From NCBI RefSeq assembly GCF_000165395.2, contig NC_010575.1:2465001-2529000 (forward strand): 64,000 nt of DNA, in the 5' to 3' direction. The position numbers and the translations under genes are program-made. The notes below the pieces were generated by a model that saw only the letters and a list, made by a program, of their open reading frames with translations, was not told the DNA's origin and ran no database searches. Shown in pieces: positions 42,581 through 53,900 of the stretch; the stretch's first letter is position 1; the number at the start of each line of letters is the position of its first letter. The DNA comes from Babesia bovis T2Bo (lineage: Eukaryota; Apicomplexa; Aconoidasida; Piroplasmida; Babesiidae).

Positions 42581-44485
42581 TTATAAAAATGCATTACCAT
42601 GTAATGGTTGGGTTTTGTAAGCCTGTGACAGCTTGTCTACCTCGGCATCATCCACGTCGCAGAAATGGACGTCCTCTGGAGTGTTCTCAGATGCGCCCAC
42701 TTCAAATTCTGAGTCGTCGTCCAAATACGCAGAGCGGTGCTTCTCCTTTAAGCGCCTCACATATGTTACATCAAATATCTGCTCCGCACGAATGCCAATC
42801 TGACCTAGTTTCTCAATAACTAAAGCTACTTGGTGCTCTGGTAAAGATGCCACATTGTTGGATATGCGATATGCTAACTTTTCAATCAGCTGGGTGCGCC
42901 CGCCATGATGATCAACAATATATACAAGTAAAGGTATCACCCTATCTAAACGAATCTCGTCAACCCTGGTACTCAGGCTGTCAAGCACACGATCGCGCAC
43001 AGTTGTATCCAAGCACGCATCTGATCTATGGCGATCCGGTAAATTTGGTGTAGCTCCATGACCCAAAGTACGTAAAAGGCACAATAGACTCTTGACGCTT
43101 AGACTATCTATATCAGAGATCACCGAATCTAAGTAAACTTGCGGACTTGTCAAACCACAACGATGACGAGATGCATATAGAGCAACAAGTAGGTCAGGCG
43201 ATGAAGCAGTGTCAGCAAACGAATGTATGACCTCGATTTGTGTGTCAGTGACTTTGGGAATACGATTTGAAAGATGAACCAAATGGACTTTAACATCGTC
43301 ATCAAGGGAACTCAACTTATCAAAGTCAAGCGCATTCCACAATCGCTGCGCCAATTCTACATTATGAAGTGATAAAATGGCAATAGATATACCAGTAACT
43401 ATCCACAGTGGCTTTTTGTTATCATCAGGTCGTAACATCATAGCCTCAAGAAGGAAACTAACATCGATGTGCCTACTCAACGAAGTAGCAAGCAGCATAA
43501 GAGTCTGACCATCCAGGCCACCAAATGAACCGTCGTTATTACCGTCCATTTCCAACATCAATTTAACGCATTTACCAATGCGCTCCCACATACGGGAGTG
43601 GGTCACCCTGCGAGAAAGTGAACATGCGATAGTTGTCATATCCTTAGGTAATGAAAGGATCGAGTCCAATGCGTCATCATCAAAGTAATTGCCCTTAATA
43701 AGCTCCTCCAAATAATCCTGCTTTTCAGAAAATAAGCACGAAATTTCTTCAGCAAGATCACGTAAAAAGAGCTCCACAAACTCATGATGTGGAGGCAATT
43801 TAGCATATGCCTTCGCGAGGCAGGCGTATTCCTGTATCTCACAGAAACACAACCTAGAACCTAAAGCCTCCGCTACTAGTTTCAAAGTGCGCTCAGTAAT
43901 TGACACAAGATAGGAATGCTGAGTTGCATCCAACTCACGATATGCGCACTCACAAACAGTCACCATGGAAAGTGCAATCATCCCCAAGTCCTTGGGCATA
44001 GCGCGAACGAAGAGATTGTACATACGAGGTTCCAGCGCATCCATTATCTCGCCCACTTTCAAAAGCAACTTCTCACGATTTGAAATGTCCTCCTCAAAAG
44101 AGGAATTATCAGTCCCATCAGACTTCCCAATAACGCTTGAATTGGTAGCCAGAAACTTAGAAATGCCCTGTAATACTAAAGCTATGTGCTTTATGCGCAT
44201 TTGCTTCAGCAGATTTAACGTGCAATTCGCATAGCGCAGTAATACATGGGAATCAGCATATCCCATGCCAACAATACGAAAACAAAGCATCGACAACTCA
44301 CGAGGAGCAGCGGATTCAGGGGTAAACATATTACCTTGAAGTAATGTGGCAGGGTTACCACCACGTAACTCGTCATAGCGATTAGGATTCTTTATCTTGG
44401 TCTCTATCTGGACACGCTTCCTTCCAGGGTAGATGCGATAGTAACGGCGCACCGTTTGAGAAAAACGTAAGAAGCAGCTACACAT
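42581..44485 (-). CDS. Predicted mitochondrial helical-repeat protein, unknown function
   Basis: A single exon of 634 residues. The N-terminus (MCSCFLRFSQTVRRYYRIYPGRKR) is Arg-rich and lacks acidic residues, as in mitochondrial presequences. The body is a series of ~36-37-residue helix pairs (e.g. ALVLQGISKFLATNS, LGMIALSMVTVCECAYREL, EYACLAKAYAKLPPHHEFVEL). That resembles the heptatricopeptide/RAP-type RNA-binding proteins that apicomplexans use on fragmented mitochondrial rRNA. No clear RAP domain is seen at the C-terminus, so the assignment is tentative. It converges with the RqcH-like gene with 90 bp between stops. Confidence 0.75.
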   Translation of the reverse strand: MCSCFLRFSQTVRRYYRIYPGRKRVQIETKIKNPNRYDELRGGNPATLLQGNMFTPESAAPRELSMLCFRIVGMGYADSHVLLRYANCTLNLLKQMRIKHIALVLQGISKFLATNSSVIGKSDGTDNSSFEEDISNREKLLLKVGEIMDALEPRMYNLFVRAMPKDLGMIALSMVTVCECAYRELDATQHSYLVSITERTLKLVAEALGSRLCFCEIQEYACLAKAYAKLPPHHEFVELFLRDLAEEISCLFSEKQDYLEELIKGNYFDDDALDSILSLPKDMTTIACSLSRRVTHSRMWERIGKCVKLMLEMDGNNDGSFGGLDGQTLMLLATSLSRHIDVSFLLEAMMLRPDDNKKPLWIVTGISIAILSLHNVELAQRLWNALDFDKLSSLDDDVKVHLVHLSNRIPKVTDTQIEVIHSFADTASSPDLLVALYASRHRCGLTSPQVYLDSVISDIDSLSVKSLLCLLRTLGHGATPNLPDRHRSDACLDTTVRDRVLDSLSTRVDEIRLDRVIPLLVYIVDHHGGRTQLIEKLAYRISNNVASLPEHQVALVIEKLGQIGIRAEQIFDVTYVRRLKEKHRSAYLDDDSEFEVGASENTPEDVHFCDVDDAEVDKLSQAYKTQPLHGNAFL

Positions 44486-44790
44486 CTTAACAATGTGATG
44501 CGAATTAATGGCTGGTAGACTGCATTATTGATATTCATCGTTGTCACTGCTTAATTACAGTATTAGACATATTATGGCATTGTGTGTAAGGTATTGAAAA
44601 ATGATTAGAATATATTAATTCAGTTTGTTTTTAGTATTTTATTAGTCTTCTATAATATTATATTTGATTATTCAAGGAAAGTAATAAGAATAGCGGCATA
44701 GTAATATGTATCAGTATTCTCGTAGTATGAACAATTAATTACGATCTTATTCGTGATATCGTATCATCCGATCAATGATTTAAACACGAA
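44486..44790. other. Intergenic, divergent promoter region
   Basis: A 305-bp, very AT-rich spacer between divergent genes. Nothing recognisable beyond promoter-like TATA-rich sequence. Confidence 0.5.
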
Positions 44791-46681
44791 ATGGCATCAA
44801 GAATAGCTGGTAAATTTCGAGAAATTATCTCAGAAGTTACGGGTGATTCACGATCAGATTACTTAAACTCGTTGCGAGATGAACACAAAGATGAACTGCT
44901 GCAAGGACGAAAAGCTTATGCAATTGACAATGGTGGGAACGACATTACCTTGTTCGTACCTTGGAAACTACACCGACCTGTGGATGTTTTATTCAATTCC
45001 ATTGCCGTCGATAGTCGAGTCACGCCGTCAGCCTTCAAGAAACTGGTATGTTGATATCAGTAGTTTGTCACATTGACACAGATAGATGATGCCAACTTGT
45101 TTCCAAAGTATACAAATGCACGTAAAAAGGATGATATTGTCGACTATATAATATCCAGAGTAGAAACCTCAGAGTCACTCGGTAAGGTAAACGTAAAATG
45201 ATGTATATGTCATAGGGTTTGAAGAATTTCTACATGGACTATTTCTCATTGCCAAATACCGAGCTTCAGTTCTTAGAGTCACTGAACAGTGCGCATTCAA
45301 CCACATGCTCACTATATTAGTTAACCACAGTAATCGCATAGTGCAACAACAGGAAAGTGAGAAACAAGTTCAAAGAAATTCGAGCATTCCTGAAAGCTTA
45401 GATGGAAAATCAAATAGCACATCTGCATCTCACGATGGTGGTGTCGAAAGTTTATCCCACTCGGAAAGTGGAAAAGTGGCTACATCCCCCGTAAACTCAG
45501 TAAAGACGGAAGATACTCCTCAGAAGAGCCCATCACAAACAATTTTAGATGATGAAATGGATAAGGATGCTGATACAGAGCAAAACGAAGATGCTAAAAC
45601 TGTTCAAGAAACGGTATTCATAGAAGCGGCAAAGGTCAGCCGAGTATCAGTGGGAACTGAAACACCATTCGAACGCGAAGAAGTCGACGACAGGATATTT
45701 CGTAGGGCAGAGGATAAAATGAATGAAACATGCGAACTTTTAAAAAATGAGTTGCTATCTATGCGTGAACAATTAGATGACTACAAAATACAAGAAAGAC
45801 ACAGGCAAGAATTATTGCACAAAGTATCAGTATTGGAAACGGGTAAAGAAAAAATGGAAAAACTTATGGCCAAAAAAGATGCCTCGGCAAAGGAGATGGA
45901 AGAAAAACTCAATGCAACTATCAAAGATCTGAGTGAAGAGCTAGAGACCATTAAAGAAACAGCTGGGCAATTAGAAGCCCAACTGGAGAAAGCAAATGAA
46001 CAACTGAAAACAGAAGAGGACTTTCGTACCCACCAGCAGCAAGTCCAAACACTTATAGCGCTACAGAATGATTATGAAACGACACTATTCTCTGCATTCA
46101 TAACCTATAGGGACGAGGAATTGCAGGGTGGTGAATTTGTAATGTCTGAGGATAATTGCATAGCATTCTGCTTGGATTTCGGCTTGGATGAATTGCAATT
46201 ACCGGTGGGATCTAGCTCAGATCCACCTGCTAAATTAGCCTTTAAAGAAGTAACGAAACGAACGTCTACTGGGAAACTTACATACGCATTATTCAAGGAA
46301 TTCCTTTTGCGTTTAGCAGAGATAGTGGACCCACAGTCCACTCAAAAGAGAGCTTTCCAGCTACTGGTGTTGTAAGTGTATAATTTTATCTCAACATGAC
46401 GCTTTAGGAACACAATTTGCAGGAGGATGGAACGGGATCATAGAGGAGCTAACTTTCCAGGAGGGCAACACCTAATATCGGCTGACGAATTTGGGCTAAC
46501 GCCATTCGATCTACACAGAGAACATCACATGGATGCCCCGGGAAACCATATGGACGATAGTTACGGTCCTACGAAATATGTTGATGTAGAGGGTAAAATG
46601 TGGTTCGAAGATGAGGAAGAGAAGACAATGCCACAACCAAACAATGACGATAACGAAACGCCACGTTTTAGTAGAGAATAA
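44791..46681 (+). CDS. Coiled-coil protein, unknown function
   Basis: Four exons: 44791-45045, 45082-45181, 45216-46371 and 46408-46681. They encode 594 residues. The N-terminal ~150 residues look folded (DNGGNDITLFVPWKLHRPVD, then DIVDYIISRVETS). A Ser/Glu-rich linker follows, then a long coiled coil (about residues 260-380; KEKMEKLMAKKDASAKEMEEKL, SEELETIKETAGQLEAQLEK), a globular region (YETTLFSAFITYRDEEL, FCLDFGLDELQLP) and an acidic tail. The final exon joins via a split Leu codon and continues RRMERDHRG. No signal peptide. It might be a cytoskeletal or basal-body protein, but I cannot assign it. Confidence 0.78.
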
Positions 46682-46731
46682 AACATTATTTGTAAATTAA
46701 TTTCTAAGCCAATCAACATTTCAATACTTTG

Positions 46732-47136
46732 CTACAGCGGTTCGCCCGTAAGTAGACAGTAGAACACGTCATATGTAAATTTAGCCATTGAGGGCATAAT
46801 GCTGCAAATGTTAATATCATATGCCAACGACCTACCCTAGAATAGGCATTAAAGCTTTGGTCCAGTCAATGGTAGAGTCTGAAGTAAGACCTCGGCAGAG
46901 GAAGAGAGCAGCTGCGATGAAGAAAATAGTAGTAAACTGAAAACTATAAATATACCAACCAAATAGCATACCTTGAAAATTAGTGATAGAAGAATGACAC
47001 CAGAAAGAAATGTGCATATAATGTCAGAAGTACGCTTACATAACATAGGAGGCTTAGGAACCACGCGATCAGGTGCTTTTGTCTCTGCGAAGCGGTGTGT
47101 ATTTACGATTTTAAACATACCATTAAAGTTCAGCAT
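46732..47136 (-). CDS. Asterix-like subunit of the ER PAT complex (UPF0139)
   Basis: Three exons: 47136-46972, 46936-46836 and 46801-46732, with 35- and 34-nt introns. They encode 111 residues, close to the ~106 of animal Asterix (WDR83OS). The order of features matches: a polar N-terminus with PKPPMLCKRTSD, three hydrophobic helices (SGVILLSLIFKFTTIFF and IAAALFLCRG first), an S-D-T-I-D-W-TKALMPILG segment and a short tail. In animals Asterix with CCDC47 forms the PAT complex, shielding transmembrane helices at the Sec61 translocon. Identity is low, so this rests on length, topology and the T/S-D-x-x-D-x-x-K pattern. An in-frame ATG at 47226 would extend the start by 30 residues. Confidence 0.6.
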
Positions 47137-47291
47137 TTTGAATATGTATAAATGACAAATAAAATAATCGAAACTTTGATGGTGGTGCCTATTAACATCG
47201 TATGCCCACCAAAGGGATGATTCCATATAAAGTAATACAAAATTAAAATGTGCGGTAAAAGTGTTTTCCCATGCGATTGGAATGTAGAGGT

Positions 47292-48321
47292 TTATTCCTC
47301 TTCATCATATTCGTTGCTTTCGTCAGAAGGTGACGATTCATTTTCGTCCTCATCATTCGTTGTATCATCTTCCTCACCTTCATCGTCATTCTTAGGTTCC
47401 TCATCGTCACCATGTCCAGCTTTATCGCGATGCCCAGTCTTACTAAATAACATAGTCGCATTCAGGCGTTTGTGTAGTCTTTCCAACTTAGTTTCCAAAA
47501 CTGAGATTTCATGCTTGACTAATTTGATATTGTGCGATAAGTGAAGCTTTTTAGTGCGATCACTGTACGATCCATCATGCGTGTCTGCAAGGGTGGAAAC
47601 CATAGTATTAAGTTCTTTGCGAGTCTGTAAATTTTTATGGAGCTATCCATAATGCCTTACCTGCTCCAATTCCGCTTCTGTCTGTCTGATCTCCTTTTGA
47701 ATCTCAGATACAGTGCGCCCCTTTATTGCTGTTTTCAAATATTATCAACCTAGATAAAAGGCTTACTGGCAATCTCTAGCATTTTCGAGTTGTGAATATT
47801 ATCGAAGGGACTGAAGTTTGGCTGTCCCAAACATCGCAAAGTAATGGCATATTCCCATTTTTCCCTACACAATACGTATACAGACCACTAATTTCTTGTG
47901 TTACCTCTCAGAAGGAGCCTCAGGAAGTAAAATGATGATTGGTGGCGTATATTTCGCACCTGAAAAAAGTCATTATTTATGGTATTACAAGTACCATGAG
48001 ATGCCTCTACAGGGGGATCAGTAATATCTGCCACCAAATTCGATATGTTAAGCACCTAAATCTCTATATATGGAAAACACTGCCACCTACGCTATCGCTC
48101 CGGTTCTTAGATGCTTCGATTTTATCAAGCTTATCCTTCAGTTCAACAGCAGCCGCACGAGAGCGTTGTAAATCGTGTATCAAAAGCTCCTGATCATGTT
48201 CCTATGATAGGTTAAGGTAATAAAATAATTCTATTCTTACCACCGCAGTCAAATCTGGCTTGCTAATTGGTGTCGTGGGAAGACCAGCTACAACTGTCAC
48301 AAAAGCCAAGATATACCACAT
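47292..48321 (-). CDS. Secreted acidic coiled-coil protein, unknown function
   Basis: Seven exons: 48321-48241, 48201-48091, 48055-47995, 47959-47905, 47864-47767, 47728-47661 and 47624-47292. They encode 268 residues. The N-terminus MWYILAFVTVVAGLPTTP is a short signal peptide. Coiled-coil segments (LLIHDLQRSRAAAVELKDKLDKI; GRTVSEIQKEIRQTEAELEQ; EISVLETKLERLHKRLN) flank a hydrophobic, Pro-rich stretch (YTPPIIILLPEAPS). The last ~45 residues are strongly acidic (DDEEPKNDDEGEEDDTTND). No ER-retention signal or anchor is seen. It could be lumenal or secreted. All six junctions keep frame, but no family was recognised. Confidence 0.72.
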
Positions 48322-48512
48322 TATTAGATCCAATATGGTGTGTTACATTATAAGAAGTTGATTCATTTTACACCGTTACACACCTCTCATTAAACATAAC
48401 AAAGTAAGCAATGGTGGCGGGCATGTGCTGATGTCGTTAGCGCTGAGGCAAAAAGACATCTTCTTGTTTCATAACATCAAAACATGTATATATGATGCTG
48501 TAATGATATAAT

Positions 48513-49263
48513 ATGGACCCTGTCGAATCAAACACGAGCAAAGAACATTGTATTATTGTTTCGCCAAGGCAGCGTGGTAATCCTCTGATAAGGTGTGTAC
48601 CAACCTAATATTTCTGTTTTATAATAATATTTATACAGACATTTTAAAAATATAAAGTGGGTGGAAGGAGATACTCAATACGATTATAAAATAACGGATT
48701 CAATACAAGTTTTGTTTCTATCGTTGAAGTACCATCGTATGCACAGAGGTTATATAATAACAAGGCTGAAGCACTTAAGGTCATATAAAGTAAGGAATCC
48801 ATTTATTATATGTCAAGTAGATATAGCTGAACCACAGGAGGAGATATGTAAGTTTAATTTAAAATCTAATGTACATCGACGCATTCAGCCGAACTGACCA
48901 TCATAACTTTTACTCTGGGTTACAGAATTTTACTTAGTTGGGGCCCACGTGAAAGTGCAACTATTTTGGAAATACTTAAACTGGATGGTCATAAGGGATT
49001 GGAATTCCTTAACAGAAAAGAGGAAAAGACACAATTAGAAACCGTTCAAGGGATCATAGCAGCAATAAGAAACGTAAACAGTACAGACGCTGTAAAAATA
49101 TCTAGAACGGCAAGCACATTTAAAGAAATTCTTCGTTGTACAGCAGATACACTTGGCGGTATACCAGGTAATGCAAATACTCAGGCAAATCATGCATGTC
49201 GTAGGCCTTGGCAAACGGAAAGTAGAGTCCATCATTTCGGCATTCAACGATAGCTTCTTTTAA
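48513..49263 (+). CDS. ERCC1: DNA excision repair protein ERCC1 (Rad10)
   Basis: Four exons: 48513-48592, 48639-48847, 48889-49167 and 49205-49263. They encode 208 residues. ERCC1 is the non-catalytic partner of the XPF endonuclease in nucleotide-excision and crosslink repair. The central domain has IIVSPRQRGNPLIRHFKNIKWVEGD, VLFLSLKYHRMHRGYIITRL and FIICQVDIAEPQEEI. After splicing it continues SELTIITFTLGYRILLSWGPRESA, matching the nuclease-like fold. A C-terminal helix-hairpin-helix (TLGGIPGLGKRKVESIISAF) spans the last junction. The N-terminal extension of mammalian ERCC1 is absent. The protein is compact, as in other protists. Confidence 0.94.
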
Positions 49264-49389
49264 TGAGTTGTCTTATCTGTAAACGCAAGTGTTTTCGCCG
49301 TGGTTGGATACACTCTTTTGAATGCAAATAAAGTTGCAATCTCTGTTGTATCCGTGCGTCAAGCAATTACAGTTCTTCAAGATTTTACA

Positions 49390-49760
49390 TCAACCAAAGA
49401 TAACTGAAGATCTTTATATAAGGTTGTGTTTTCAACTTACTTGATGACTCTCCTCCTGGTGGTTTCCTTACGCGCCTGTATTCACTAGTGACACTAGGCT
49501 CGGATGGTTTCTCAGCGGTGCATTTTGCAGTGCAAGAAGCACTGCTAACTCTCTCAGAACTGGCAGACCTGGAAGAACAGGTCTTTATGTCAGCTTTGAC
49601 GCCACTTGCTTCATCTGTGTACATGTGAACGACTTTTTGTTCAGTGATATCTACCTATCGTCATTGAAGGACAAATTCGCTCATCCATACTGATGCTAGA
49701 AGCCCTACTATCTGCACTGCTGTTAAATAAATAAAAAGTGTGCGTACCTATTGATGACAT
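49390..49760 (-). CDS. Tiny JPT1/HN1-like protein
   Basis: Four exons: 49760-49748 (13 nt), 49711-49655, 49614-49441 and 49403-49390 (14 nt). They encode 85 residues. The protein is Ser-rich and disordered. Its C-terminus, RRVRKPPGGESSIIFG, matches the R-V-x-x-PPGG-x-SS-x-x-FG box repeated in Jupiter microtubule-associated homologues (HN1/JPT1). The final 14-nt exon contributes IIFG and the stop. The very small terminal exons make the model less certain, but the box emerges only after splicing. A role with microtubules is inferred from the family. Confidence 0.65.
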
Positions 49761-49823
49761 CTTAAAGACAAAAAGTGGTAACGAGACACATACGCCTTAT
49801 GTGAAATCTGTAAGAGATACGTA

Positions 49824-50483
49824 ATGGAGACGCAAGGCATAAAAAGCGAGACGTCTGGTATTTGTCTAAGGATTGCCCAAATTTATGAATCGTTTCACTG
49901 TCTCAATGATGACATTAACGTACAGGGAGACGCACCCTGCCATGTAGAACCTAAATTCGTGATTCCCGAAAATATATCTACAGTCATACGAAAAGCTTTA
50001 TGGGAAGAAGATGTACAAGGAATAGATCTGTCAACACAGTTTTATAATCCCGAATCGGTTGAATCGCAACCAGAAGTTTCCGATGGTCCAGATGTTATAT
50101 CGGTGGAACCAACGGACGTTGAACCCACTCCGGTAAGAGAAGAAGCAAATCAGCCCGTTGAATCCGAAGTTGACGATGAAATTTTACTGCAAACGAAAAA
50201 TGGAGCAGAAAGTAATTTTATCCATTACACCTACTGGACATTGGAAAAAGGATCCAATGTATCGTACACTTCCAAACCGTTGTATGCCACCGGACGTAAT
50301 GAACCCGTAACATTGCTTGAAGAAGCTGAAGCATTTGTATCATTGTCTATTTGGGGTGGTCCAAAGGCAGAGCCATTGCATTCCGTGCCCAGGCATTTAT
50401 TAGTCCAGGTTGCGCAGGTGGCTTCAAGAGCCTTCTTCGACCCAGACTATAGAAAATATCTATTAAGGACATATTTGTCTTGA
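49824..50483 (+). CDS. Conserved-looking protein, unknown function
   Basis: A single exon of 219 residues, divergent from the JPT-like gene with a 63-bp spacer. The N-terminal ~75 residues include an IRKALWEEDVQGIDLSTQFYNP stretch. An acidic, Pro/Val/Glu-rich linker follows. The C-terminal ~90 residues look folded (NFIHYTYWTLEKGSNVSYTS, EEAEAFVSLSIWGGP, HLLVQVAQVASRAFFDPDYRKYLL). There is no signal peptide or transmembrane helix. I do not recognise the family. Confidence 0.7.
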   Translation: METQGIKSETSGICLRIAQIYESFHCLNDDINVQGDAPCHVEPKFVIPENISTVIRKALWEEDVQGIDLSTQFYNPESVESQPEVSDGPDVISVEPTDVEPTPVREEANQPVESEVDDEILLQTKNGAESNFIHYTYWTLEKGSNVSYTSKPLYATGRNEPVTLLEEAEAFVSLSIWGGPKAEPLHSVPRHLLVQVAQVASRAFFDPDYRKYLLRTYLS

Positions 50484-50903
50484 TTAGGTGGTATCATTCC
50501 ATTAAATGTAACCGATGTCTGAGTTGTCTACAATCCCATTGCATAAATTGGATCAGTCTCCTCAATGAAGTTTATAGCACAATTCCATTGTTGAATGTTC
50601 CATCAGCGTAATACCTTTGTTTAACGCGCTATAATAGCACATAAAGCGATAGTATTCTTATCATAACAAAAGAACATTTTGAATCGCATGGCACTCGAAA
50701 AGTGCACTGAGTCAGTTAAACCATACGTACTCTTTTGATGCAGTGTTCTTTGAATGTCCACTAACTTGAAACAATCAATTTACTATTACAACGGGCAAGC
50801 TGAGGCTCTCATTAACGCACTTCATTGTCATTTTGTAATAGACATTCATATTCCACCTTCCGTTCACGCATGAGCCGCTAACTATGCATTAATGGTATTT
50901 TTC
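50484..50903. other. Intergenic, promoter of the CRMP1-like gene
   Basis: A 420-bp spacer. No ORF or known RNA is seen. Confidence 0.5.
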
Positions 50904-53900
50904 ATGGCGGTGGTTTGGAGGACGTTTTGGCTGTTTGTGCTATGTCTGTTGCATAGATCACATTATACATGTGGTCAGTGGTCAAAATGGCATTTCTCTT
51001 ACCCGGTGAGTAACCAATGTAAGCTCCACACTTATGTAATACTTTAGGATCTTTACAATGTAACATCAATGAGTGATGTAGACATAGAGAGACGTGAGGC
51101 TGAACAAGAAAATCGGTTGAAAGTTGAAATTCGGCAATGGTACAAAATAGAGAAGAAGCCTATATATCCATTCAGAACACCGGATAAATGTTGGCATGGT
51201 ATGATTCCTTATATCGTTTAGCTTATGATTGTGATACAAGATAATTTTTATATCATTCTTATGTTTTACAGGATATGACGGAATAGATTCAAAATTGCAA
51301 ATGGAATTAGACAGGATATGCACTATGCAGAATGGAGGAGTCACATCATGTGCCCAGTGTGAAGCTAATCCAGTTAGGACATGCAGATGTTACAACATAT
51401 TCCAACATGACTATACATCGAATGATGGAGGCTGTATAAATAATTGTGGTCAGATTATACCATGCGTGGGTGGAGTTGTACAAAAAGAATACATTCATGA
51501 AATCAAGGCGGCTACATTAAACTCACTTATTCGCAAAAACTGTGGTATGTCATATGACTTTTACTGTAATCTGTTTACAGTTATGTCAAGCTTACAAAAG
51601 GCCATGGATGGGCTTTGTGGTGAAGGGTTAATTATGCGTATACACTCTGGTGAATATGGTTGCTATCGCGATGATGAGGTCAGCTATGATATATATTCGA
51701 TGTGTTTAGATGAATGCGGTATAAATGTACCTTGTATGGGTTATAAAAACGGCTTAAATCCTATACGTACAATAAATCCTATGGCAGTAGATTGGGATCG
51801 CTACAATAGGAATTGCGGTAAGCTTAAATTTCTACATCTACATTAGCATTGACAGTTTGTGTCGAGAGACTTAGTAGCTTTTCTAAGCGCGCATATGTTG
51901 GTTGTCTCTCAAAAACAGCCAGTGGAAAGAAATGTAAAACATGGGCAGATGTAGATGGACTTATGTTAACAAGATTACATGGAACATTCATTCGCAACTA
52001 TTGTAGAGAACTATCGACATCTGGCATACAATGCTACAACGAAGATAATGTTTTAGAAGCATGTACCACAACCGGGAAAGTGGCTGGTAAAGGTCCACTT
52101 GTGGAAGATGAACCTACGTTATTTGTACAACCAGGGGCTTTTTTTGACATATGGGTGAAACCCTATATACCTAACTACGAGATTAAAGTAAAATTTTTTG
52201 CTCCTAATTCCGTTTGTGGAGAAGACGAAATAGTCTTACCCCCTCTCAGCAGGCCTTTTGATTACCAACCATATGATGTTTACACAGGAAGGTGGTCCAT
52301 TCATGCAGCTAACCAATTCCGCAATCCATATCCCTCCTTACGTGAGGATTTTGAATCATATTATATAATTAAAGGTTTTAAGGCTCTAGGTAATGCCCAT
52401 TCTAAGATGAGGATGTGCGGTTGCACCTATTCATCCATTTATCAAAACCAATATGCCAATAATCTTTGTACGCGTAGCGCGGAATACATTGTGGACCTTG
52501 GTGTTATTGTCATAATGGGTTCACCGGTACCGGAAAAACCAATCAAGCACAGCAGTGGTATGGATGCAGTTGTAAATGTTCACTCCGTTGGCACTGCTGT
52601 CATTTCCATGATTCACATGGATCAGTTAAACGCAATTCTAAATAAAGATGGCGGGTCGGACTATATGGTCTCCATAGATGCACTATTTGAGGTGGAAGAA
52701 AAAAACCGCCAGTATACAATGGACCCAATGTACGATGACAATCCTGACTATACGCCCTACGTCAAAACGCTTATACCCAGGTCCACTATTTACACAGGCA
52801 ATACAACCACCCTTACCAGTGTATCTAAACCAGGAGTCTATTTTGCTATATTTCAAGAAACAGACTCTGAAATGGCTAGTCGACTTGATTATCCACCTAG
52901 AAAAATAGTGGGTCATCATGTATTCATCGGTTTTGAGAAAAATCTGGAATTTAAATTGGTGGGCAAAGAAAATGAAACGCTTGGTTCTTTGACCCAATCG
53001 CTTTTCATTAGGAGCTGGAATATAACTGCTCCTCCTATAGCGATCATTCTGTCCAAAATTACAGATGGGGAAGGATGCTCATCACCTTTTGGATATTCTG
53101 ACTCCATATACTCAGTATTGGGAAACGAAACGGAAGAAATGGCGAATTTGTGGAGAATTGAAAGAATAAACGTAAATAAAGAACGGTGGAGTGAAGCCGA
53201 TATTTTTGATGTTTGCATATTCCGTGAAAATGGAAGCACAAAAAAATTAGGTAGTGGGAAAAAAATTACATATGTGGATCACGAGCTGAGTCATCTGTAT
53301 CCAGGATTAAATGAAATGCCAAACAACATATCCACCCATGTAGTACAAGATGAGTGGGATATATTCCTAATCCATGGAAACACCGAGAGTGATACGCCCT
53401 TCCATCTGCCATCACTTTATTTTGCTAATAATAAATCTCAACATGATTTGCTTTTAAAGTTTATTGAAAATAAGGATTGCAAATGTTCACAAAATCGTAC
53501 TGCTGAAGAACAGTATTATCCACAAGTGTTAAGTTTCTGGTGCCTAAAAGAGTCAAATCGGGTTATGATTTTTGGCATGACACCAACACGAGCTACTCCA
53601 ACCTTCCTGGGTAAATTTATAGTAGAAAGACCGGTGGCATTTGAACTTCTTGTTAATTATGAGTCAGTAACCGCATTGGTAATATCTGAAGGGAAGAGTA
53701 ATGTCCTGCACTATAAAGTAGGCATGAGCATAACTAGTGATAACATGTTACATTTTGCACTGTCTCTTCTACCATCAAAATGCCCTAAACATCGTTGTGT
53801 TAAATTAGCTGCTGCTAGCGATATGAAGGTGATAAACTACTCTTTAGAGTGTCGTCAGGATTTCATGGTCATAGTTACAGATGCTGGTGACAACTGCATA

